Source of the DNA: Candidatus Forterrea sp.
GTDB taxonomy: Archaea; Iainarchaeota; Iainarchaeia; Iainarchaeales; JAAZKV01
Length of the DNA: 25,049 bases
Direction: 5' to 3'
Assembly (NCBI GenBank): GCA_020717885.1
Contig: DYDN01000002.1
Location: forward strand, 1 to 25,049
A program made the position numbers and the translations under genes. Below the pieces are notes generated by a model. It did no database searches and was not told the origin of the DNA. It saw only the letters and a list, made by a program, of their open reading frames with translations. Shown here piece after piece: positions 16,808-23,755 of the stretch. Position 1 is the stretch's first letter. Every line of letters begins with the position of its first letter.

Positions 16808-18217
16808 TTGGGTATTATTGATTCTATTGTTGATTTGTCCAAATTTTTACCCGAAGTAACAAGACCAGAAAAAGAGATTCCTTTTACACAAAAACTTCTT
16901 TGGACAGTAGTTGCACTTGTAATATTCTTCATAATGGCCAGCATCAACCTCGTGGGCCTTGATACTTTATCCCCAACGGTTCAGCAAATACTTTTTGCGC
17001 AGACACTACTTGCAAGCGAAGCAGGAACACTAATCACCGCCGGAATTGGGCCAATCGTAATGGCATCAATATTTTTGCAATTATTCCTTGGAGCACAGAT
17101 ACTTAATATTGATATTGGCTCAAATGAAGGCAGAGCAAAATTTCAGGCATTACAAAAAATATTTGCAATAGCACTTTGCTTCATTGAAGGATTCATTTAT
17201 GTTGCAAGCGGAATGCTTACTCCAATCGGGGGGGCAGGACTAGCTAATCCACTCACATGGGTACTAACACTACAAATCGCAATCGGCTCAATAATACTTT
17301 TGTATTTAGATGAAGTGCTCTCAAGATATGGAATTGGTTCAGGAGTAAGCTTATTCATTGCAGCAGGGGTATCAGGGGCACTCTTTTGGCAGACATTTTT
17401 GCCGCCAATACAATCAGCACTTAATCCTGCAATCGAGACAGGAGGAATACTTTGGAGAACATTTATGACAGGGGACCCTTTGTTAATGCTTCCTCTTCTT
17501 GGCGCCGTAGTAATATTTTTAGTGGTTGTATTTGCTGAAGGAATGCATGTTAACATTCCAATTACAATGGGATACCGCGGAACAGGCGGAAGATACCCAG
17601 TGAAATTCTTGTATGTGAGTAACATGCCAGTAATACTTGCAATGGCACTCTTCATGAACATGAGACTTTGGGGACTATTTGTTGAAAAGGTTCCAATCAT
17701 CGGACCAATAATGGACTTTTTGGCGTGGGCAACAATGATGCCCAATAGTGGTAACACACAGTTATTTCGTGCAGTAAGTACTGGCGGGGAAAGCCTTGTT
17801 ATGGGATTATTTGTAAATGGAATTACCTCAGGAATGATAAATGCAATATTCCAAGGGATAGTATTCTTGATTTTGTTAATAATCGCATGCATAGTATTTG
17901 GATGGTTTTGGGTACAAATGGGTAACCAGAGTACACAAGCAGTTGCTGCACAGCTTGAGAGAGCGGGAATGCAGATACCCGGATTTAGAAAGGACAAAAG
18001 AGTAATAGAAAAAGTACTTGAGAGATATATCCCCCCAATCACAGTACTTGGCTCAATATTTGTTGCAATACTCTCCGCAGGCGGAGATTTTGTTTTATCA
18101 GGAGTAGCTTCAGGAACAGGAATACTCCTAACAGTTGGAATCGTATACAGATTCTACGAAGAAATAGCAAAATCCCAGCAAGAAATGCTGTCAAAGTTCC
18201 TTGGAAAAATGAGTTAA
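16808..18217 (+). CDS. secY: Protein translocase subunit SecY
   Basis: SecY is the pore subunit of the SecYE-beta translocon in the cytoplasmic membrane. The 469 residues contain about ten membrane helices. The archaeal-type N-terminus has FLPEVTRPEKEIPFTQKLLW. Further motifs are IVMASIFLQLFLGA, GSGVSLFIAAGV, NIPITMGYRGTGGRYPVKFL (the cytosolic loop that contacts the ribosome) and a C-terminal YIPPITVLGSIFVAILSAGGD. The start is TTG, supported by GGTGA 6 nt upstream; no ATG gives a full N-terminus. In most Archaea adk follows secY, and here it does not. Confidence 0.97.
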   Translation: MGIIDSIVDLSKFLPEVTRPEKEIPFTQKLLWTVVALVIFFIMASINLVGLDTLSPTVQQILFAQTLLASEAGTLITAGIGPIVMASIFLQLFLGAQILNIDIGSNEGRAKFQALQKIFAIALCFIEGFIYVASGMLTPIGGAGLANPLTWVLTLQIAIGSIILLYLDEVLSRYGIGSGVSLFIAAGVSGALFWQTFLPPIQSALNPAIETGGILWRTFMTGDPLLMLPLLGAVVIFLVVVFAEGMHVNIPITMGYRGTGGRYPVKFLYVSNMPVILAMALFMNMRLWGLFVEKVPIIGPIMDFLAWATMMPNSGNTQLFRAVSTGGESLVMGLFVNGITSGMINAIFQGIVFLILLIIACIVFGWFWVQMGNQSTQAVAAQLERAGMQIPGFRKDKRVIEKVLERYIPPITVLGSIFVAILSAGGDFVLSGVASGTGILLTVGIVYRFYEEIAKSQQEMLSKFLGKMS

Positions 18218-18301
18218 TTTCCTTGGAAATAAGGGGTTTTAGAGGGCAATAAACGCAAAGCGTTACATTTATTGACAAAGTTTTGAAGCGGTTTAAGAAC
18301 C

Positions 18302-18309
18302 TTTTAAAA
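18302..18309 (+). promoter_or_regulatory. Candidate TATA box before the DUF106 gene
   Basis: TTTTAAAA lies in the 132-nt gap after secY, predicting a transcript start near 18330, only a few nucleotides before the GGTGAG ribosome-binding site. Upstream, CAATAAACGC-AAA-GCGTT and TTTATTG (18249-18275) can form a nested hairpin that may end the secY transcript. Confidence 0.35.
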
Positions 18310-18349
18310 CGTTGCCTTTAAGAGAATAATTATACTGGTGAGCAATAAG

Positions 18350-18910
18350 GTGTATTTCGTGGAACCGGCAGCGGGCATAGCAGTGGTAACTGTTCTACTT
18401 GCAGCGTTCTCAAAAATACTCCAAAGAAAAATGATTAATAAGGAAAAAATGAAAGCTCAACAGGAAGAAATGAAACAGATACAAAAGAAATGGAAAGAAT
18501 TGCTTAAGGAGGCAGATAAAAATAAAAAAGAGATTGATGAGCTACAGACAAAAATGCTGAGCGGACAAACACAGATGATGAACTCAACAATGAAAATGAG
18601 TCTCTTCACATTACCCGCTTTTTTTGTTGCGATGTGGCTTTTTGCGCAGTGGTATGGGAGTCAATTAATAACATCCCCGATTCCAGTGATACAATTCACA
18701 AATTGGATTCCGCAAGGATTAACGATGACACCAGGATATTATGAAACATATTTTTCGTATTATATTGTAGCAACAATTGGATTTGTTATAGTTGAAAGAA
18801 TTTATGATTTAATAAAAAAGAGAAATAAAAATGCAGTTGGAAAAGTTGAAATGAAAAAAGAAGTTGTTGTTGAGGAAAAGAAAATTGAAGTTGTTGAAGA
18901 GAAAAAGTGA
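18350..18910 (+). CDS. DUF106 / Oxa1-superfamily membrane insertase-like protein
   Basis: This protein family (DUF106, related to EMC3/TMCO1 and YidC/Oxa1) is thought to help insert membrane proteins beside the ribosome and SecY. The layout fits: a first membrane helix (EPAAGIAVVTVLLAAFSKIL), a long charged coiled coil (about residues 30-70, QQEEMKQIQKKWKELLKEAD), then two further helices (LFTLPAFFVAMWLFAQW; YYIVATIGFVIVERIYDL). A Lys/Glu/Val-rich tail follows. The start is uncertain. GTG 18350 is spaced correctly from GGTGA, while GTG 18338 (four residues longer) lies inside that ribosome-binding site. Its place between secY and eL34 is the standard archaeal order. Confidence 0.85.
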   Translation: MYFVEPAAGIAVVTVLLAAFSKILQRKMINKEKMKAQQEEMKQIQKKWKELLKEADKNKKEIDELQTKMLSGQTQMMNSTMKMSLFTLPAFFVAMWLFAQWYGSQLITSPIPVIQFTNWIPQGLTMTPGYYETYFSYYIVATIGFVIVERIYDLIKKRNKNAVGKVEMKKEVVVEEKKIEVVEEKK

Positions 18911-18940
18911 AAATGATTTGAAGAAATAAAGATGATTTTT

Positions 18941-19152
18941 ATGCCACTGAGAATTTCAGTGGAAATTTGAAGTGAATAAAAATAGTGATTTTTATGCCAC
19001 TGAGAATTTCAGTGGAAATTTGAAGTGAATAAAAATAGTGATTTTTATGCCACTGAGAATTTCAGTGGAAATTTGAAGTGAATAAAAATAGTGATTTTTA
19101 TGCCACTGAGAATTTCAGTGGAAATTTGAAGTGAATAAAAATAGTGATTTTT
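18941..19152 (+). repeat. 53-bp perfect tandem repeat array (4 copies) before eL34
   Basis: Four identical, directly abutting 53-bp units start at 18941, 18994, 19047 and 19100. Each unit begins ATGCCACTGAGAATTTCAGTG and ends with GTGAATAAAAATAGTGATTTTT, so the end of each unit supplies the ribosome-binding site for the ATG of the next; the last one serves eL34 itself (ATGCCA at 19153). Each holds a perfect 7-bp stem (CCACTGA-GAATT-TCAGTGG) immediately after the ATG, and a 9-codon ORF (MPLRISVEI, then TGA). A degenerate copy of the leader part precedes the array at 18916-18940. This is not a CRISPR array because there are no spacers. Confidence 0.95.
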
Positions 19153-19494
19153 ATGCCATCAAAGAACAAGAAATCAAAGCAATACAAATTCGTTAAGTCC
19201 ACGGGCGGCTCAAAAAGAGAATACTTTAAGGGCAAACACAAGAAACAGCGTTGTGCACTCACTGGAAAGATACTTTCTGGAGTTCCACACGAAAAAAAGG
19301 TTGGAAAAGGAAAGCACAGTAAAACAGAGAAGAGACCAAGCGCACCATTTGGCGGAGTATTGTCCGGAGAAGCAAGAGAAAAAGTTTTTGTTGAAATGGG
19401 AAAAGTAATTGCTGGAACAAAGAAACTTGAAGATGTTGATCAAAAGTATAGGAAGTATGTATCACAAGTAATTGGAAGAGCAAATGTTGAATAA
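19153..19494 (+). CDS. rpl34e: Ribosomal protein eL34, zinc cysteines mostly lost
   Basis: eL34 is an archaeal/eukaryal large-subunit protein normally holding a zinc ion by CxxCG and LCxxC. The 113-residue product has the family pattern SKREYFKGKHKKQRCALTGK, SGVPHEK, KTEKRPSAPFGGVLSGEARE. The expected CAxCG is CALTG, and the LCxxC is LSGEAR, so three of four ligands are gone. The C-terminus (about 35 residues) is longer than usual. The identity is supported by position between DUF106 and eL14. The start is ATG 19153 after GTGATTTTT, at the end of the 53-bp array; GTG 19144 is the ribosome-binding site. Confidence 0.85.
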   Translation: MPSKNKKSKQYKFVKSTGGSKREYFKGKHKKQRCALTGKILSGVPHEKKVGKGKHSKTEKRPSAPFGGVLSGEAREKVFVEMGKVIAGTKKLEDVDQKYRKYVSQVIGRANVE

Positions 19495-19525
19495 ATGGGA
19501 ATTATTTTTTTAGGGTTGATGATGA

Positions 19526-19747
19526 ATGGAAGTAGGACAGATTTGCATTAAAACACGTGGAAGAGAAGCCGGAAGAATGGTTGTAATCTTGTCAAAGCCA
19601 AAGAGCGGAAAAGTACTTGTGGACGGAACAAAAGTAAAAAGAAAATCATGCAATGTTTTGCATTTATTCCCTGTTGGAAAAGAAATAAAAATAAGGGAAG
19701 AAGAATCCCACGAAGGGGTAGTAAAAGCAATGAAGGCGATGAATTAA
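19526..19747 (+). CDS. rpl14e: Ribosomal protein eL14
   Basis: eL14 is a small SH3-like archaeal/eukaryal large-subunit protein. The 73-residue product begins MEVGQICIKTRGREAGRMVV and contains VLVDGTKVKRKSCNVLHLFP, matching eL14 closely; it is a little short at the C-terminus. The start follows GGGTTGATGATGA. In many Archaea cmk lies just upstream and truB just downstream; both are absent here. Confidence 0.9.
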   Translation: MEVGQICIKTRGREAGRMVVILSKPKSGKVLVDGTKVKRKSCNVLHLFPVGKEIKIREEESHEGVVKAMKAMN

Positions 19748-19783
19748 ATTATTTGAAAGAATGATAAAAAAAATGTGATTTTT

Positions 19784-20278
19784 ATGGTGGACTTTAATTA
19801 TATTGTACGTGTAATCGGAAAAGACCTTGACGGTACAAAAAGCATTGAGCTTGCGCTGCAGGGAATAAAGGGACTCGGGCAGAGGACAGGCGGGCTAATC
19901 GCAAAGGAATTTAGAAAAAAAAATAAAATTCCTTCAAATAAAAGACTTGGCGAACTTACTAATGAGGAAGTAAAGAAACTTGAAGAAGTAATTTTAAATC
20001 CTGATAAACTTGGAACTCCATCCTGGGCAATGAATAGACAAAAGGATTTTGAGACAGGAAAAAACAAACACTTGACAATGAATGACTTGGCATTCTCGCT
20101 TAGAAATGATCTTACAAGACTAGCTGAAATAAAATCCTACAAAGGGCTAAGACACATGTGGGGACTAACAGTAAGAGGACAAAAGACAAAGAGCAAACAC
20201 AGAGGAAAGGGCGGGGTTGTTGGAGTAACAAAGAAAGATGCTGGAAAACCTGTTGCACCAGCGGCTGAAAAGAAGTGA
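19784..20278 (+). CDS. rps13: Ribosomal protein uS13
   Basis: uS13 is a small-subunit head protein that contacts tRNA and the large subunit. The 164-residue product has FNYIVRVIGKDLDGTKSIEL, ALQGIKGLGQRTGGLIAKE and near the C-terminus GLRHMWGLTVRGQKTKSKHR, all standard archaeal uS13. The start ATG at 19784 follows GTGATTTTT; GTG 19775 is in frame but acts as ribosome-binding site. Its TGA forms part of the GTGAT that initiates uS4. Confidence 0.96.
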   Translation: MVDFNYIVRVIGKDLDGTKSIELALQGIKGLGQRTGGLIAKEFRKKNKIPSNKRLGELTNEEVKKLEEVILNPDKLGTPSWAMNRQKDFETGKNKHLTMNDLAFSLRNDLTRLAEIKSYKGLRHMWGLTVRGQKTKSKHRGKGGVVGVTKKDAGKPVAPAAEKK

Positions 20279-20283
20279 TACTT

Positions 20284-20883
20284 ATGGGTGACCCAAGGAA
20301 AAAAAGAAAGCAGTACGAAAAGCCAAGAAAGGCATTCCAAAAAGAGAGAATAGAAAAAGAGAGGGAACTAAAGAAAGTTTACGGTTTGAAGAATAAAAAA
20401 GAGCTTTATAGGGCAGAAACAATTGTACGAACAAAAAGAGGGACAGCGAGAAAACTCCTTGCACTAAGCCTTGAAAATAGACTTAGGAGAGAAAAGGAAC
20501 TACTTGATTCGCTAAAAAAAGTTGGGATACTAACTGCAAATCCATCACTTGATGATGTACTTGTACTAACTCCCGAGGCACTACTTGAAAGACGACTACA
20601 AACAATCGTTTGGAGAAAGGGACTTGCGAACACGCTAAAACAATCAAGACAATTCATTGTCCACGGGCACATTGCAGTAAATGGCAAGAAAATTGACAGG
20701 CCAAGTTATATTGTTGAAGCTAGCGAGGATGGGAAAATCTCATGGTATGGGGATGAAATGATGTTCGAGCAGAAAAAACACGCTGTGAAGAAAGGCCCAA
20801 AAGCAGCTGAAAAAGAGAATGAACTAAAGAAACAGTTTGAAGAAGCAAAACCAACTGAAGAAGTTGCTGAGGCAAAAGAATAA
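20284..20883 (+). CDS. rps4: Ribosomal protein uS4
   Basis: uS4 begins small-subunit assembly and binds 16S rRNA. The 199-residue archaeal form has MGDPRKKRKQYEKPRKAFQK, LYRAETIVRTKRGTARKLLA, and the S4 RNA-binding domain RRLQTIVWRKG, RQFIVHGHIAVNGKKIDRPS. The C-terminus is Lys/Glu-rich. The start ATG at 20284 follows GTGATACTT, whose GTGA overlaps the uS13 stop codon. This couples the two genes. Confidence 0.96.
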   Translation: MGDPRKKRKQYEKPRKAFQKERIEKERELKKVYGLKNKKELYRAETIVRTKRGTARKLLALSLENRLRREKELLDSLKKVGILTANPSLDDVLVLTPEALLERRLQTIVWRKGLANTLKQSRQFIVHGHIAVNGKKIDRPSYIVEASEDGKISWYGDEMMFEQKKHAVKKGPKAAEKENELKKQFEEAKPTEEVAEAKE

Positions 20884-20920
20884 GATTAGTTTTATTATTG
20901 GAAAATGATGAGTGATTTTT

Positions 20921-21310
20921 ATGGCAGAAACAAGAGGAATAGTACACATACTTGCAACACACAACAATACTATGCTGTTGCTAACCGACCTTACGGGCGC
21001 TGAAACAATAGCAAAAGCAACCGGCGGAATGGAAACAAAAGCACAACACAAAGAAGGCTCCCCGTATGTTGCAATGAAACTAGCTGAAAATATTGCAAAT
21101 GCGGCAAGAGAAAAAGGAATCAGAGAAGTTTATGTTAAAGTACGCGGAAGAGGCGGAAACAAAAGTCCATCAGCTGGAACTGGTGCAGAAGCAGCAATAA
21201 GATCAATCACAAGAAACGGCCTTAGAATTGTTTCAATCGAGAATGTTACTCCGATGCCACATGATGGATGCAGAAAACAAAAGAAATTTAGAGGAAAAGC
21301 TGAGAAGTGA
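20921..21310 (+). CDS. rps11: Ribosomal protein uS11
   Basis: uS11 lies on the small-subunit platform near the E site. The 129-residue product has RGIVHILATHNNTMLLLTDL, ETIAKATGGMETKA, VYVKVRGRGGNKSPSAGTGA and the ending TPMPHDGCRKQKKFRGKA, which is the conserved archaeal/eukaryal tail. The start at 20921 follows a perfect GTGATTTTT leader; GTG 20912 is in frame but belongs to that leader. rpoD follows closely. Confidence 0.97.
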   Translation: MAETRGIVHILATHNNTMLLLTDLTGAETIAKATGGMETKAQHKEGSPYVAMKLAENIANAAREKGIREVYVKVRGRGGNKSPSAGTGAEAAIRSITRNGLRIVSIENVTPMPHDGCRKQKKFRGKAEK

Positions 21311-21348
21311 GATTTGAAACGAGCATGAATTTTAGACATGTGATTTTT

Positions 21349-22095
21349 ATGGATGCAAAAAAAGTTTATGATGAGCACGGGGTTACAAAGTACTTGATTA
21401 AGGGCACTACTCCGACATTCATGAATACACTTAGAAGAGCAATAATGGTTAATGTGCCATGCCTTGCTGTTGATGATGTACAAATATACGAAAATGATTC
21501 AGTTGTATTTGATGAAATGCTTACAAATAGACTTGGGCTATTGCCAATAAAGACAGACTCAAAAACTTACAAAGCGGGAGACACAGTAAAACTTGTACTT
21601 GAAAAAACCGGCCCATGCACTGTTACAAGCAAAGACATAAAATGCACTGATCCTAAAATAGAAATTACTGATAAGAAAATTGTAATTACAAAACTTGGAA
21701 AAGATCAAAACATTAAGCTTGAGATGACCGCAAGAATGGGTGCTGGGGAAGAACATGCAAGATTTCAGCCAATTATAGTTTCATACAACGAAGTAATAGA
21801 AATTGATAATGACAAGAGTTATGACGCAAAAGCAATAGTAGCGGAGATGCCAAAGGGCAGCATAGAAGTAAAAGCAGGAAAACTATTCTTTGCTGATCCT
21901 TACAACACAAAAACCCAGAATCAGCACCTTGACATTTTGAGAAAACACAATGTAAAAGTAAAATACTCGCAAGCTGACTTTGTACTCACAATGGAATCAA
22001 CAGGGCAATTGACACCAAAAGAAACAATTGATTCAGCAGTAGACAGACTCACTGAAAAACTTGGCGAGCTTGAAGAAGAAATAAAAAAATTATGA
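21349..22095 (+). CDS. rpoD: RNA polymerase subunit D (Rpo3)
   Basis: This is the archaeal counterpart of bacterial alpha and eukaryal Rpb3, forming the assembly platform with subunit L. The 248-residue product carries the alpha-type motif TTPTFMNTLRRAIMVNVPCL followed by LTNRLGLLPIKTD. No extra cysteine-rich iron-sulphur domain is visible in the insert (only PCTV and KCTD cysteines), unlike some archaeal RpoD. The start at 21349 follows GTGATTTTT; the frame extends back to a GTG at 21307, overlapping the uS11 stop. Confidence 0.96.
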   Translation: MDAKKVYDEHGVTKYLIKGTTPTFMNTLRRAIMVNVPCLAVDDVQIYENDSVVFDEMLTNRLGLLPIKTDSKTYKAGDTVKLVLEKTGPCTVTSKDIKCTDPKIEITDKKIVITKLGKDQNIKLEMTARMGAGEEHARFQPIIVSYNEVIEIDNDKSYDAKAIVAEMPKGSIEVKAGKLFFADPYNTKTQNQHLDILRKHNVKVKYSQADFVLTMESTGQLTPKETIDSAVDRLTEKLGELEEEIKKL

Positions 22096-22205
22096 TTATG
22101 CAGTCGTCTCACAAAGTGAGATGCACCATTTGAGGCTTGCTCCTAGCTGGCAAGTCAGTTAAAAACTAGGGCGCAAGAATGATGCGAATAGAAAGACTGA
22201 CAAAA
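22096..22205 (+). other. Structured rpoD to tRNA-Leu spacer
   Basis: Just after the rpoD stop lies an 8-bp stem (CGTCTCAC 22105-22112, loop AAA, GTGAGATG 22116-22123). A second element follows: CTTGC (22136-22140) can pair with GCAAG at 22173-22177, enclosing CCTAG/CTAGG, or alternatively with GCAAG at 22150-22154. It may be a terminator, tRNA leader or small RNA. TTAAAAA near 22159 could serve as a tRNA promoter. There is no homology support. Confidence 0.4.
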
Positions 22206-22289
22206 GCAGGGGTTCCCGAGCGGTCAAAGGGGCAGGACTTAAGATCCTGTGGCTTAGTGCCTTCGAGAGTTCGAATCTCTTCCCCTGCA
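22206..22289 (+). tRNA. tRNA-Leu (anticodon UAA)
   Basis: The 84-nt gene folds fully: acceptor GCAGGGG (22206-22212) with CCCCTGC (22282-22288), discriminator A at 22289, anticodon stem CAGGA/TCCTG with loop CTTAAGA and anticodon TAA (22240-22242), a long class-II variable arm (GGC...GCC), and T arm GAGAG-TTCGAAT-CTCTT. There is no intron, and CCA is not encoded. It reads UUA (and probably UUG) codons. It sits between rpoD and eL18 within the transcription direction of the cluster. Confidence 0.95.
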
Positions 22290-22337
22290 CTGTTCCGCCA
22301 GTGCATTACGGAATATGTGTGCTACTTTCAGTAGCAC
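22287..22337 (+). other. Hairpins after tRNA-Leu
   Basis: GCACTG (22287-22292) pairs with CAGTGC (22299-22304), overlapping the tRNA 3' end, and excludes an alternative TTCCG/CGGAA stem (22293-22297, 22309-22313). Next is a perfect 8-bp stem GTGCTACT (22319-22326), loop TTC, AGTAGCAC (22330-22337). No U-run follows, so this may be a processing or regulatory structure in the eL18 leader rather than a terminator. Confidence 0.45.
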
Positions 22338-22374
22338 AGTAATATTGCAGTTGTAAAATTTGAAGTGAAAAAAT

Positions 22375-22734
22375 ATGTCAAAAAAACTTGAAACAGTAAA
22401 ACTCGTTGCGAGCATGGAAAAAGCAGCAAGAAAAACAAAGAAACCACTCTGGGAGAGACTTGCAGAAATAATGAAGAGCCCATCAAGACACAAAATAGCT
22501 GTTAATTTGACTAAATTAAACAAAATTGCAGCAGCATCAAAAGGCAAAATACTTGTGGTCCCAGGAAAAATACTTTCGACTGGCGAATTTACTGAAAAAG
22601 CAACTATTGTTGCGGTGGCTGCATCAGAAATAGCAAAACAAAAGATGAAAGGAAAAGCTGATTTTATCACACTTGCAGAGTTCGCAAAGAAATTTGATAA
22701 AGTTGATGTAAGTAAAGTTATTATTGTTGGATGA
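22375..22734 (+). CDS. rpl18e: Ribosomal protein eL18
   Basis: eL18 is an archaeal/eukaryal relative of uL15. The 119-residue product has PLWERLAEIMKSPSRHKIAV, NLTKLNKIAAASKGKILVVP, GKILSTGEFTEKATIVAVAA and ends KVDVSKVIIVG, the usual pattern and length. The start follows GAAGTGAAAAAAT. It begins the eL18-uL13-uS9-rpoN group that is conserved in Archaea. Confidence 0.96.
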   Translation: MSKKLETVKLVASMEKAARKTKKPLWERLAEIMKSPSRHKIAVNLTKLNKIAAASKGKILVVPGKILSTGEFTEKATIVAVAASEIAKQKMKGKADFITLAEFAKKFDKVDVSKVIIVG

Positions 22735-22776
22735 ATGAAGGAAGAGAATTTTGAAGGGAAAAAGGAATTGGTTTTT

Positions 22777-23199
22777 ATGGTGGTAGTAGACGCAAAAGGT
22801 TTGGTTGCAGGAAGACTTGCATCAAAAGTGGCAAAAATGATCATAAACGGCGAAAATGTCAATGTGATTAATGCGGAAGACGCAATAGTCGTGGGGACAA
22901 AAGCTGCCGTAATGATTAAGTACCAAAGAAGAGTACTTGCTGCAGTAAAATCAAATCCGCACTACGGGCCAAAATACTCAAGAATTCCGGATAGAATAAT
23001 GAGAAGAATGATAAGAAACATGCTCCCTACAACAAAGAGAGCAAAAGAAAGGATAATTGAAAGATTGATGGTACACAATAAAGCTCCAAAAGAATTTGCA
23101 AAAGAAAAAGCAATTGTGTTTGAAGAATTTAGGTGCAACGAAAGACACCCATTTATGACGATGAAAGAAATAGCGCTAGAACTTGGCGGAACATGGTAG
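22777..23199 (+). CDS. rpl13: Ribosomal protein uL13
   Basis: uL13 is an early-assembling large-subunit protein. The 140-residue product has VVDAKGLVAGRLASKVAKMI, GENVNVINAEDAIVVGTK, the conserved GPKYSRIPDRIMRRMIRNML and PTTKRAKERIIERLMVHNK. The start at 22777 follows TTGGTTTTT, a variant of the cluster's leader; the frame is open to ATG 22735, which overlaps the leader and is not conserved. Confidence 0.95.
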   Translation: MVVVDAKGLVAGRLASKVAKMIINGENVNVINAEDAIVVGTKAAVMIKYQRRVLAAVKSNPHYGPKYSRIPDRIMRRMIRNMLPTTKRAKERIIERLMVHNKAPKEFAKEKAIVFEEFRCNERHPFMTMKEIALELGGTW

Positions 23200-23249
23200 T
23201 TATTTGGATGGAAATTATATTAGAAGATTGATTTTTGGAAGTGTTGGAA

Positions 23250-23681
23250 ATGGAAGAAGAAAAGAAATTAAAACCTGCAGCAAAAAAAGCAGGGATGACT
23301 GTGAAGTCAAAAAAGAAATCTGCTGTTGCAAGAGCAATAATTCGAAAAGGCAGCGGGCATATTAAAATTAACAAAATGAGCATAGCTGCTTATGCGAGAG
23401 GGTATGTAAAAGAAATGCTACTTGAGCCAGTAAGACTTGCTGGGGATGCAATAAAAGAATATGATATTGACATTAATGTTAACGGTTCAGGATTTATGAG
23501 CAGAGCGGTTGCAGCAAGAGCATGCATCGCAAAAGCCATTGTAAAAGCAAAAGGCAAGAAATATAGGGATTTATTCACAGCATACGACAGAACATTGCTT
23601 GTTGATGATGTTAGAAGAGTGGAGAGCAAAAAACCGCTTGGAAGAAAAGCGAGAAAGCAGAGGCAACACAGCAAAAGGTGA
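23250..23681 (+). CDS. rps9: Ribosomal protein uS9
   Basis: uS9 reaches into the P site with its C-terminal tail. The 143-residue product has KKKSAVARAIIRKGSGHIKI, LEPVRLAGDAIKEYDIDINV, GSGFMSRAVAARACIAKAIV and the C-terminus LGRKARKQRQHSKR, which ends in the expected Lys-Arg. The start at 23250 follows GGAAGTGTTGGA; TTG 23235 is an alternative. The first ~24 residues are a charged extension. The stop codon sits in the loop of a perfect hairpin. Confidence 0.95.
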   Translation: MEEEKKLKPAAKKAGMTVKSKKKSAVARAIIRKGSGHIKINKMSIAAYARGYVKEMLLEPVRLAGDAIKEYDIDINVNGSGFMSRAVAARACIAKAIVKAKGKKYRDLFTAYDRTLLVDDVRRVESKKPLGRKARKQRQHSKR

Positions 23682-23709
23682 AAGCCTTTTGCCCAAATTT
23701 ATTTTTGGG
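23671..23709 (+). terminator. Stop-codon hairpin and terminator-like region after uS9
   Basis: GCAAAAGG (23671-23678) pairs perfectly with CCTTTTGC (23685-23692) around a loop containing the uS9 TGA. A second stem, CCCAAA (23692-23697) with TTTGGG (23704-23709), follows directly and is T-rich. The T-rich ATTTATTTTT stretch may be a terminator or a TATA element for rpoN. Confidence 0.5.
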
Positions 23710-23755
23710 TTCATATGGGAAAATATTTGTTTAAAATTTGGAGTTTGGTGATGAG

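Noticed and set aside
17197..18042. Minus-strand 281-residue open frame opposite secY
   Set aside because: It is antisense to a clear SecY, with no recognisable domain and no ribosome-binding site.
18941..19152. CRISPR array
   Set aside because: The repeats abut with no spacers, and there are no cas genes.
22180..22205. C/D-box guide RNA before tRNA-Leu (ATGATGC ... CTGA)
   Set aside because: The C box has a mismatch, no convincing second C/D pair is found, and chance matches to such short boxes are common.
23183..23365. Plus-strand 60-residue open frame between uL13 and uS9
   Set aside because: It overlaps both real genes in a different frame and has no homology pattern.
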